Positions 22,012 through 34,008 of a DNA stretch of 64,000 nucleotides are shown here, piece by piece. The translations under genes and the position numbers were made by a program. The notes beneath the pieces were generated by a model. The model was not told the origin of the DNA, ran no database searches, and saw only the letters and a program-made list of their open reading frames with translations. The stretch is from Diphasiastrum complanatum (lineage: Eukaryota > Streptophyta > Lycopodiopsida > Lycopodiales > Lycopodiaceae), in contig CM055101.1 of the NCBI GenBank assembly GCA_029204225.1, positions 40,877,961 to 40,941,960 of the forward strand, written 5' to 3'. Numbering within the stretch: the stretch's first letter is position 1; every line of letters starts with the position of its first letter.

Positions 22012-23776
22012 ATACACTATTCACTGCCACAAGAAGGGTCACGCAGCCATGGATTGTCGCCAGAACCCGAGGGACAAATCAGTACAGAACATACAGGAGA
22101 ATAGCAACAGTTCATCCTATGTCGAGGAGCCCGAGAGCTCAAAAATGGACGAAGAAAGAACGAACAAAAATTGTTCGACCGCCTACATCTGTGAAGACGT
22201 GTGTGCAGCGTCAACATTTGACACACATGAGGTGATCCTAGACTCAGGAGCCACCTCACACTTCGTGATATCAGGACGAATAATGTCTGATTTCAGAAGT
22301 GCAGATCCTTTAAGATTCATAGTTCTTGGAGATGGATCTAAGTATCAAGTGAACGGTATTTATTCACTCTGGCTCAACACCAATGGCAGAGACAGACGAC
22401 TCGAAGACGTTCTATTCGTGCCTATTCTGCAACAAGACTTGCTCTCTGTAGCAAGAATAGCAGATGCAAGGATGCGTGTGACGTTTTCTGACGAAGCATG
22501 CAACGTGATTGATGCCAGTACCAGTACATTGATCGCTCAAGACAGAAGGAAAGAAAACCTATATCATATGAAGGTATGCCTGTCTGTAGATCAGGTTCAT
22601 CAGACTCATGATGACCAACCAGACACTCTGTGGCACAGAAGACTATGCCACATGAACTCAATGAAACTTTACCAAGCAAGCCATCATGGAGCAATAATAG
22701 GGGTCAGCATCTCGAATGCAACCAGTTCGACCACCTGTGATGCATGTTTGAAGGACAAGATGTCACGCACTCCATTCATCAAAGACTTCTATAGAATGAC
22801 TAAGATTCTGGAGTTAGTGCATTCTGACATCTACGGACCATTCAACGTGATCTCAATAGGAGGTTCAAAGTATTATATAACCTTCATTGATGACTATAGC
22901 AAATTTGCCAGAGTGTATTTTATTCAGAATAAATCTGAAGCACTTGACAAATTCAGAGAATATGTGAATTGGGCTGAGAGATGTACATGCAACAAGGTTA
23001 AGCAGATCAGGTTAGATCGAGGTGGCGAATACATCTCGAATCGCTTCACTTACTTCTGCAATGATCGTGACATCATTCACAAAAGGACTACAGCCTACAC
23101 GCCGCAGCACAATGGTGTTGCTGAAAGAAAGAATAGGACCCTGATGAAAGCAGCCAAATGCATGATGGCCTACTTGAAGGCTCCAAGGGTACTGTGGGCT
23201 GAAGCAGTAGCTATAGCCGCATACATCCAGAACAGGACAGGTAAGTCTGGTGTCCCTCACACGACACCACACGGGCTATGGTGGGGTAGAAAGTCTAATC
23301 TGTCTCAAGTTAGAATCTTTGGCTGTGCAACTTATGCACACATTCCTGATAAGCTTCGAAAGAAGCTTCATGAGAAACCCGAGCAGAGATTTCTTGTAGG
23401 TTATGACAACAATTCGTCATACTACAAAATCTACATGCCAGACACGAACATTGTGAAAACAGTGAGAGATGTCAGATTTGATGAGAGCAGGACAATGGCC
23501 AATGACGATCCTGTCAGCTATGAAGTTCTGGAGAGACAGTATTATGACCTGCCGCCAATGACAGAAGGAGCAGAGGACGAACACGAAAACAAAGATTTTC
23601 GAATCGTCTCCCATTCGAGCGACGAATCTGAAGAAGAAAGATTCGAGAGGCAGCCTACTGCTACAGTTCCTATAAACCAAGATGGCTTCGGACCGAGCAG
23701 AGCAGACAAAGGCAAAGGCAAAGGCAAAGGCATTGTTGTCCCAGGAGGATCTCCTAGAAGGTCGATAAGACCATGA
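22012..23776 (+). pseudogene. copia partial gag, protease and integrase
   Basis: It begins inside a zinc knuckle (a reading of HCHKKGHAAMDC just before the Met at 22049). The aspartic protease follows with EVILDSGATSHFVIS, then a GAG-pre-integrase block (DTLWHRRLCHMNSMKLYQ). The integrase core has HSDIYGPF, IRLDRGGEYISN and HNGVAERKNRTLMKA, in which the usual S-D-N at the second aspartate reads L-D-R. After the integrase comes an acidic linker and a Lys/Gly run, then TGA at 23774-23776. The next codons continue the same sense toward RT, so this is a nonsense mutation. The 5' end of gag is missing. Confidence 0.88.
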
Positions 23777-24520
23777 AGAGCACCAACAAGATATGTGCTA
23801 GACAGCTCAGCTTCCGTATCAGAAGAGTTCTACGGATTCAGTGGCGAACCACAGACTTTCGAGAAAGCGATTGAAAGTCCAGAAAAGGACAGATGGATCC
23901 AAGCCATGAACGAAGAGATGGAGTCTATGAGGAAGAACCAGGTATGGACGTTGGAGCCATTACCACATAAGCGCAAGACTGTCAAATGCAAATGGGTTTT
24001 CAAGCTCAAATATGGACCAGATGAGAACATCACGAAATACAAGGCAAGACTGGTAGCGAAGGGATTTTCTCAGAGATATGGTATTGACTACTCTGAAACC
24101 TTCTCTCCTGTCATCAAACATTCATCCCTACGTCTGTTATTTGCATATGCAGCAGCTTATGACCTCAGGATCCACATTGTGGACGAGAAAACAGCCTTTT
24201 TGCATGACGAACTAGACGAAGAGGTCTATATGGATCAATCTCTATGATATGTCTCGAATTCACTTTTTGACTATGCATGCAGAATGCATAGAAGTATCTG
24301 CGGTCTGAAACAATCAGCCCAACAATGGTATAAGAAGAAAGATCAAGCCCTGAAATCATTAGGATTCAAGCCTCTGTTGGCTGATTCCAATGTACATGTC
24401 AGAGTTATAGATGGGCAGATCATCATCGTAGCCGTATATGTGGACGACACTCTGATACTTTGCAGGAGTGAGCAGCTAATTGCTGAAGTGAAGACAGACA
24501 TCTCGAATATTTCGAGATCG
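23777..24520 (+). pseudogene. copia reverse transcriptase, first part
   Basis: Same frame as a natural extension of the integrase ORF: MNEEMESMRKNQVWTLEPLP, KARLVAKGFSQRYGIDYSET and the junction DEEVYMDQSL, then TGA at 24245-24247, followed by SICGLKQSAQQWYKK. The catalytic motif is YVDDTLIL near 24437-24460. A single-base frameshift near 24500-24515 moves the remainder to another frame. Fingers and palm are otherwise conserved. Confidence 0.88.
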
Positions 24521-25412
24521 TGGATCTGGGAGAAGCCAGGTGTTACCTAGGCTTACAAATTGAAAGGGACTACGAGGGAGGTAAGCTACACCTTCACCAG
24601 TCCAGATACACCCAGAAGATCCTAGAGGACTTTGGGATGCTGAACTACAAAGGAGCGAATACTCCAATGCTCGCAGGGACGGTGCTGAGAAGTGTTGACT
24701 GTCCGAAGACTGAGGAAGAGAGAGAACAGATCCAGCTCACGCCTTACAGGAAGCTGATAGGATCACTGATGTACAACACACGTCCTGATATTGTTTATGC
24801 AGTATTCATGATGAGCCAATTCTACATGAATCCAGGCTCGACACATTGGAAGATTGCAAAACGCATTTTGCAATATCTTCAATTAACAAGGGATTATGGC
24901 TTGTGTTATTGTCATGATGCAGGTTTCAGGATACTTTTCTACAACGATGCTAGTTGGGCATCTCTCAAGGACGATGGTAAAAGCGTCTCAGGAAGATGCA
25001 CTATCGCATCAGGAGCAGTAGTTCTCTAGGTCAGCAAGAAACAGACCATTGTGGCCCAGTCATCTTGCGAAGCAGAGTACATTGCAACAATAAAAATGGC
25101 CAACGAGATAATCTGGCTAAGGCAGTTCCTGGACGAATTGGACGAAACAAGGAACGAGCCTCTGGTCTTGCAGATGGACAACACCTCTGCAATACACCTG
25201 ACAAAAGATCTCGTGTTCCATTCCAGAACGAAGCACATTGCGATCAAGTACCACTTGATCAGGGATCTAATTGAAAAGAAGATGCTGCAAACCACCTTCA
25301 TCGGAACGAAGGACATGGTTGTTGATATCTTCACCAAAGCCCTGGACAAAGGACTCTTTGAGAGACAGAGGTGTAGTCTCGGGATCGTAAAGCTATCATG
25401 CTTTAAGAGGGA
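24520..25412 (+). pseudogene. copia RT C-terminus and RNase H
   Basis: MDLGEARCYLGLQIERDYEG follows the catalytic region directly. It continues through THWKIAKRILQYLQ to RNase H (SSCEAEYIATIKMANEIIWL; FHSRTKHIAIKYHLIRDLIE), with a TAG at 25027-25029 where VSKKQTIVAQ continues. It ends at CFKREL within the polypurine tract before the 3' LTR. The TAG is explained by a G-to-A change, like the other stops. Confidence 0.88.
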
Positions 25413-25414
25413 GC

Positions 25415-25734
25415 TGAAAAAACAAAATGTTTCTAATTACAAAGCTTTGCTAGCTTTCAGCCCTCTGCCTGACGAAGATGTTCGCGAACACGAAAGTCAA
25501 GAGACATGAAGCACAAAAGTTTTGTGAACACTTGACGAAAAGACACAAACACGAAAGATTCGCGAACGAGAATCTTTTGCGGTCGAGCACGAGAAAGTCA
25601 GACGATGGAAACGAAACCAACGACACGACACAAAAAACGTCGCGAAAGACTTTTTGCCCTCACGCTCCAAAGAGTACCAGCAAAGATCATGCAAGTACCG
25701 AGAAGTACAGATATCTAATCTGATGACATGACGT
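25415..25734 (+). repeat. 3' LTR (shared portion) of the older copia element
   Basis: Begins TGAAAAAACAAAATG immediately after GAGGGAGC and aligns to 21686-22005. The LTR may extend further right, since the 5' copy is cut. A possible TG...CA end near 25850 cannot be confirmed. Confidence 0.8.
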
Positions 25735-26160
25735 GACTCTTGTCGTAATAGTATGTCATGCATTGAAGGAGGATCATCATTCCTCAGAGCCCGACATTTG
25801 CATCTATCGAATGCAGTTTTTGTTTGTGTCGACCTTCTTTCCTTTTTCCAACGTGGGAGCTAATGCAAAGAGAGCATTCAATCTTTTGGTCATGACCTTG
25901 AATTGTCTTTATGGCAGCTATTTTATTCAAATCTTAATCTTGAGTCAAGATTTCTTCATTGTGCCTTCAACAACAACCATCTTAAAAATCTTGATCTTGA
26001 ATCAAAGTCAACTTGCCAACTTTTGACAACAAACTTCAAGATCACTACACCCTTCATCCAATGCAAGGGCTACCAATATGTTGAGCAAAACTATATAGTG
26101 TAAAACTAAATATTACAATATTTTTGCCACCTTGATGGTTTTTAAAGTTTTCTTGATTTT
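25735..26160. other. No gene; flank between retroelements
   Basis: AT-rich sequence with an imperfect duplicated phrase (AATCTTAATCTTGAGTCAAGAT near 25930 and AATCTTGATCTTGAATCAAAGT near 25987, quoted in part). It may include the remaining LTR end of the copia element and remains of the gypsy LTR. Confidence 0.3.
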
Positions 26161-26163
26161 TTT

Positions 26164-26934
26164 TTAAGAATTGTTGGATTTGGGATGTGTTTCATTAACA
26201 GCTTCCCTATCAATCATCTTGAATTGAAATTTTTTTTTTGGCTCATTAGGCTGGTGATCCCTAGATGGCTTAGGTGTGTCATCAAAATACTTTGCAGTGC
26301 TTAAAGCATCCTCTAGGGTTTTTGAATGGTTCTTACAAACATCCACTTGGTAATCTTTCGGTAACCCATCGATAAACATTGACATTTGTACCTTTGGTGG
26401 AATGTCACTACAAAGTGGATTCAGGTATTCATGAAAATCTTGAATAAATTGTTTCAAACCTTTATTCATTGTTAAATGACTCAACTTTTGAAAGTGTTCA
26501 TAGTCATCTAATAGTGGTATGAAGTATTCCCTAAAAAACTATGCAAAAATCATCCCATGTACTAGGTTGATTGCCTTTTGCAACTAGGTCATCCCACCAT
26601 ACTAAGGCTCTTTCTTCAAGGAACATAGTTACAGTGAACAACTTTTCACATTCAGGGATTGGTTCATGCCAAAGTATTTGTTCCATACATTAAGCCATGA
26701 ACTTACTACTTGCAAGTTCCTATCTTTCTTCTCTCCCTTAAACAATTTTACGGGAGGTGGAACTACATGCTTCTTCTGGTTGGCTAACCTAGACTCTAAG
26801 TCTTGGTTCTTTTGATTAGTTTGAAGAAGTTGTTTATTAGTGGCTTGCATTTGTTGGTATAAAAGTTCAAGAGCTTGTGCCACATTGGATGGGTTTGATA
26901 GATCAAATGATGGGTTTTCATTGGTTTGATCCAT
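26164..26934 (-). pseudogene. LTR-retroelement gag, frameshifted
   Basis: It starts MDQTNENPSFDLSNPSNVAQ at 26934, with a coiled-coil-like Gln/Asn segment and then VPPPVKLFKGEKKDRNLQVV. The central part is broken by stops and shifts between 26485 and 26630. It resumes with KQFIQDFHEYLNPLCSD, QMSMFIDGLPKDYQVDVCKN and EDALSTAKYFDD, a typical gag capsid tail. No knuckle, protease or pol follows. The element is cut at about 26160. It is distinct in sequence from the gag at 18727-19641. Confidence 0.7.
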
Positions 26935-27980
26935 TGGGGTTGCTTGTGTGTTTTTGTATTATGCAAATACAACAACAAGTAATTCCAATTAGAATTAAAA
27001 AAATGCTTCAATTCTTACATAATCCAATGAAAATAAAAACATTTACTTCTACTCATTCAATACTTATTGTTTGTAAGCTCAATCCAAGCCTACTTTTTGC
27101 AAGCTCAATCCAAGCTTAAGAGAAAACTACATCAAGCAATTTCCTACTTTCGCCTCAATCCAAAGCAAAAATCAAAACAAGTCTTTATGTAAACTTCAAT
27201 TAACTACTTCAAGCTAATCTTTACATAAAGTTCTCATTCCAATTCCATTTCCATTTGTCATTTCAAATTCAACACAAATTTTCACATTTCTCACTTTTCT
27301 AGTTCTTCAAATCCATGAAACTAGTGACTAGAAATGGAAAACCAATGAAGTCTATGAAAACTTCACTTTTCATATCTGTTTTTCAAATTTACAGGTCTGA
27401 AAATCAAAACTTCAAAATGACAAAAAAACAGAACTTCAAAACCTTTTTTATGCATAAAGTTACACTACCTTTTCCTTCCTACATTGCCCATAACATTAAA
27501 CTAGTAGGTAGAAAGGTATAACTAATGAAGTCCATATGAAAACTTTACTTTTTAGATCTAATTTTCAGATTTACAGGTCTGAAAAATAGAACTTCAAAAT
27601 AAAAATCAAAAGTTTTAACGCTTCATTTATGCAAAAAAATAAAAAAAATGTTTTGATCAAAAACATAAGCTAGAATCAATCTTTTTCCAAAAAAAAATTT
27701 GTGGATGTAGAGGAAGACCTCCTCTAACCATTTCACAAATCTTTTTTCAAAAAGATTCTAAACCAAAAGCCCACATTCAAACTTCTCTATCATAATAAAA
27801 AATCAGCCCCTAAACAATTCTATAAGCGTCACTACTCTTTAACAAGAGAACTAGATTAATTGGGTACCTCAACTACAAGCTTCCTACTAGTAGAAAAGCC
27901 AATAATCTTCCCCCAAAAAATTTAGTTTGTGATCATAATAGAACTTGAAGAAGGTTAGAAAGATTATCATCATTTGTCTA
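26935..27980 (-). other. Leader of the second gag relic
   Basis: About 1 kb, AT-rich, without a gene. It includes a diverged duplication (27301-27440 versus 27495-27625), sharing phrases such as AACTAGTG/AGACTAGTAGGTAGAAA, ACTTTTCATATCTG/ACTTTTTAGATCTA and AGGTCTGAAAA. Confidence 0.5.
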
Positions 27981-27992
27981 GCTCTGATACCA
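27981..27992 (-). promoter_or_regulatory. Primer binding site, initiator Met tRNA
   Basis: GCTCTGATACCA on the plus strand. It lies 1 kb upstream of the gag start at 26934 on the same (minus) strand, so the 5' LTR should begin within a few bases at about 27993-27995 and run to higher coordinates. Confidence 0.75.
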
Positions 27993-29085
27993 CTATCACA
28001 AATGAAGTCAAGAAGTCCTCCTAATCCAAAGGTAGTGCCTCCAAAGGTCTTCCAAGTAACCTGCAAGCTCCAAGATGCTTCCCAATTCCAAGCCAGGATG
28101 CCTCACCTGCAAGTAAGGATCTTCATGTCTCCATGGATTTCTCCTCCACCTGTGTCCCTAATCTTAATAAAAAAGGTAGATAACAAGTGGCCTCAAGTAT
28201 TCACCACCCAATTATAGCTAGCTAGCACATGCAATCCTGCATCTAGGCTAATCTTGCTAACCAATAACTAACCACAAGCATACCACCACACACTATAGCA
28301 TACTCAAGATCCAAACTCTACTTATGTCCCATACCATAAGCAAGATCCAAATCCTAAACATACTACACACAAGAAAATACTCTATACACTAGTAGCCACA
28401 CTAGAGCATAAGCATAGCGAACAAAAAAGATCTCTCCCCCTCCCAATGGGTGCCCTACTCCCCTCATATAGATGGCAATTGGCACCCTCCAATACACTAT
28501 GGAGTTCCATTCACAACCAATGAGAAAGAGAGAAGCCTAGGGGAGTTAAAGAACCTTTATAGGCTTATGGAAGGTCAAGAGACTTCTTCCATAACCTATG
28601 ACTCTTTGAATGCTTTTCTTGTGGGAGTTAGGAATTCAATGGACCCTTTGGAAGGGCACCCTCCTACCCTAGGTCCCATTGCCCAAGTTGTGCTAGTATA
28701 CTTTGGTCCTAGACCAATAAAGTGATATGGTTCAAGGTTGAGGCCCAGGATTTAGAAAAATAGCCAAACACCCATGGTAATGACTTTCTAACACCTCACT
28801 AGGTTCCATACCTCCGACCAAGGCATAGACACCTACCTGCCTTTATCCAAGGACACCAGTACTTTAATCTAAAGACACATACCCTTAATCCTAAGGTACC
28901 CCTTATCTAAGGGTAACTTGATTCCATACCTCCGACTAAGGTATAGTCACTTGCATGTCCTTATCCAAAGGCACCTACCCTTAATCCTAAGGGTACCCCT
29001 TATTCAAGGGTAACTTGCCATTTAGCCTCCAACACTGAATGGACATATAGAGGTCATTGAAGTACTGCTAGTTACATAGGCATGT
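27993..29085 (-). repeat. Probable 5' LTR region with a tandem duplication
   Basis: By position this should hold the 5' LTR of the gag relic. No second copy is present to define its end. At 28805-29013 a unit of about 95-115 bases is duplicated: each copy starts TTCCATACCTCCGAC and ends GGGTAACTTG. The 91-codon plus frame at 28450-28725 matches nothing I know and is probably chance. Confidence 0.4.
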
Positions 29086-29336
29086 AACAATGCTGAAGTT
29101 CCACGTTCTATCAAGCTACTCTGGGATCTCTACAGATCATCTCAAATCCCACTCTTCCAACTGAAGCATCCGAAAGCAATGAGAAAAAATATACACAGAA
29201 CATTTCTTCCGTCAAAGGACTTGTTATCGTTGACACGGGTGTAAGCAAAGCACAGATCACGAACACTCTTTATGATCAACCTCCTGTGTCAATGTTTGCC
29301 ATTGACAACGTCCTTCTTCCTCCAGAGTTGTTCGTC

Positions 29337-29338
<2 letters not shown>
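29086..29338 (+). pseudogene. Fasciclin-like arabinogalactan protein fragment (FAS1 domain)
   Basis: The plus strand reads TMLKFHVLSSYSGIS. After a one-base shift near 29120 it continues QIISNPTLPTEASES, SVKGLVIVDTGVSKAQITNT and YDQPPVSMFAIDNVLLPPEL. This is the second half of a plant FAS1 domain, from the H-x-x-x-x-Y region to the terminal V-L-L-P-P-E-L-F motif. It breaks directly into a (GT)n(GA)n tract. Only about 80 residues survive, with no signal peptide, AGP region or GPI signal. FLA proteins are secreted cell-wall adhesion proteins. This piece is a captured or duplicated fragment next to a thaumatin fragment on the same strand. Confidence 0.75.
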
Positions 29339-29470
<132 letters not shown>

Positions 29471-29684
29471 TAAGAGAGTCGTCTGCCTACGCTCAACAAA
29501 AAAGCTGCCACAGTCTCCATCCACACCCCTTGCTGGTGATTCAAAGAGAGAGAGGAACGAGCTGTGTAGAGAACTTTCTTGAGAGAAGCTGCATCCACAA
29601 TTCTCCAAGGTTGGTAGCCCACCTGGATAGCGTCCACCGATGCAACCCAGCGAGTAATCACAGTCTCCGAGTCTTCTGAACACG

Positions 29685-32126
<2,442 letters not shown>

Positions 32127-32395
32127 ATGCATATATGACAATTTTGGCATGAATAGTTCAAGCCTCGTCAATTTCTATTATCCACTCGTGAAATATGTAA
32201 CTTCATGATGATACCCCATTGTGGTATTGATCTCCCCATATAACCTTCCCATTTAGGTTTTATGTCCATGCATATATGACAATATCAACATGAAAAGTTC
32301 ACGGCTAGTCATTTTTTGTTATCCACTTATGAAATAAGTAATGATACCCCGTTGTGGTAAAAATCTTCCCAACTGACCTTCCCATTTAGGTTCAA
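32127..32395. repeat. Two-copy tandem repeat, about 140 bp
   Basis: Copies at about 32127-32264 and 32265-32395. Each contains CATGCATATATGACAAT, then a TCATTT/TCAATTT block, TTATCCACT, GAAATA, GATACCCC, TTGTGGTA and CTTCCCATTTAGGTT. Sequence divergence is moderate, so the duplication is old. No coding content. Confidence 0.7.
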
Positions 32396-32974
32396 TTGAC
32401 GATATTGTGAACACATCAACCCTCAATGTTGTCCACCTTGACAATTTTTGCAATCCATGCAGGAGCATTACTTAAGACATCATTAACACAAGTTTCCTAA
32501 AAACTTCGTTCCTAGGTGTAAATTGAAGAACATCGCCTCAACTTTTATCATCAATGCAAGTGCTTGCCATCCATGTTGTTGACCTCTTCTTCATGCTCAA
32601 CAACATGCCAATCAAGTGCAATACCATTCTCATGGCCTTATTCTTGTAACTTGGGACTTTCCATTTTAGACCACTATTTTTTGATGTCAAGGATTTAACG
32701 CAAAAAAATTGAGATGAAAAAGATATTTCATGATAGATGAAAGTCACATCAATATCAAGACGAAGAAATTATAGTAATACTTCAGATACCTATTTTTTAA
32801 TCCAAAAGGCAACCTTGTTCTAACATATTGAATACTGATCAGTTGTCAAAATAAGGAGAAAAACAGAACCTCTAACAAAAGCAACAAAAACCTGAAACTT
32901 TACTTGGATAGTTTGTTAATTTAAAATGTCTTTCATATCTCTGCAAGATTTTAAGGGTTTTAGAGATAGGGTTG

Positions 32975-32995
32975 ATATATATATATATATATAAT
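32975..32995. repeat. (TA)n tract left of the MITE pair
   Basis: A short TA run that borders the first GC-rich unit. Confidence 0.8.
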
Positions 32996-33270
32996 AAAGG
33001 GATGAGGGTCCGGCCCGGATTGCCTACGTCCGCGTCCGGCGTCCGGACCTGGACGCGTTCGAACCCCGGACGCGGGGTCGGATGCGTCCAATTTTATTTT
33101 ATTTTATAAATTAAAAAAAAAAACAAACACAGATGCGTCTGGGGTCCGGGTCCGGGTCTGGACGCCATTTTTCTTTTTAAATTTTTTGAAAAAAAAAAAA
33201 AAAAAAAAAAAAAACCGGACGCGTCCGGACGCGGACGTACCCTTGACGCGTCCGCGTCCGCCATCCGCAT

Positions 33271-33272
<2 letters not shown>
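32996..33272. repeat. GC-rich MITE-like unit 1 in a (TA)n tract
   Basis: Both ends are dense in GGACGCGTCC-type phrases (ends 33007-33090 and 33214-33268), surrounding an A/T-rich core with an A-run at 33190-33214. The left end, GGGATGAGGGTCCGG, resembles the complement of the right end, AAGGATGCGGATGGCGG. Flanks are TA microsatellite on both sides. The architecture fits a non-autonomous foldback element that targets TA repeats. Confidence 0.6.

Positions 33273-33318
<46 letters not shown>
33273..33318. repeat. (TA)n tract between the MITE-like units
   Basis: About 23 TA units shared as flank by the two GC-rich units. Confidence 0.95.
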
Positions 33319-33320
<2 letters not shown>

Positions 33321-33602
33321 AACATGTGCGTCTGGGCCGGACATGGGCCGTTCGCGTCCGCGTCCGATGTCCAGACCCGGACGCGTCCGACCCCTGGACG
33401 CGAGCTTGGACGCGTCCAATTTTTTTAAATTTTTTTTAGTTGTTAAAGGCTATAAAACCATAAAAAATTTAAATTAAAAAAAGAAAAAAAGAAAAAGAAA
33501 CGGACACGTCCGGACCCCCGGACGCACCCCTGGTGCGTCCACGTCCGGACGCGGACGCGGACGCGCGTCCGGACGTGCATTCAAACGCAGCATCTGCTTC
33601 CT

Positions 33603-33603
<1 letters not shown>
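33319..33603. repeat. GC-rich MITE-like unit 2 in a (TA)n tract
   Basis: Same plan as unit 1 and nearly the same length: GGACGCGTCCG-type phrases at both ends (33345-33418 and 33500-33580) with an A/T-rich core (33418-33500). It is flanked by (TA)n at 33273-33318 and 33604-33645. Sequence similarity to unit 1 is clear in motif content but gapped, so it is a related copy rather than a fresh duplication. Confidence 0.6.

Positions 33604-33645
<42 letters not shown>
33604..33645. repeat. (TA)n tract right of the MITE pair
   Basis: About 20 TA units following TTCCTTG. Confidence 0.95.
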
Positions 33646-34008
33646 TGTCTAGGATAAGCCAACATAACAACTCTTCTTACATACAGTTTCATCCACAATA
33701 ATTGATGCACAGTAAACCAATGTTCAAGGTAGGCATATTGAAATGAAAACCTCATTAACTATTATAAAAACCTAGTCCAAAATGCTAAGATCAGATTAAT
33801 TGCTAGTTTTGGTGGCCTGGTGACTAGTGGAGCTTGCTTTTAACCAGTGGTTTAATCTATAATGGTGAAAGGCCTTGAACTATTTTGCCCTTTAGTCAAA
33901 GCTGTGTCCTATGCCCACCCAAACATAATTTCAGCATGCAGCTGAAGGGGAAAAGAATCAAAATTTGTAAGCCAAAATAATAAATGTTTCAACGCGCACT
34001 TCTGATAA
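33646..34008 (-). other. Downstream/3'-UTR region of PAG1
   Basis: About 360 bases after the PAG1 stop codon, without a coding frame. It presumably contains the 3' untranslated region. I cannot fix the polyadenylation site. Confidence 0.4.

Larger units (their letters stand above)
21686..25734 (+). mobile_element. Older, internally deleted Ty1/copia element
   Basis: On the plus strand this runs from a 320-base terminal repeat (21686-22005), through a partial gag, protease, integrase, RT and RNase H, to a matching 320-base repeat (25415-25734). The primer site and most of gag are deleted at about 22006. The repeats differ at roughly 20 sites, mostly C-T/G-A changes. A polypurine tract AAGAGGGAGC directly precedes the 3' repeat. 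The reading frame has three nonsense codons and one frameshift, so the element is dead. It lies inside or beside the gypsy 5' LTR. Confidence 0.85.

Noticed and set aside
22017-25763. Minus-strand frames across the older copia element
   Set aside because: They are shadows of the protease, integrase and RT coding strand.
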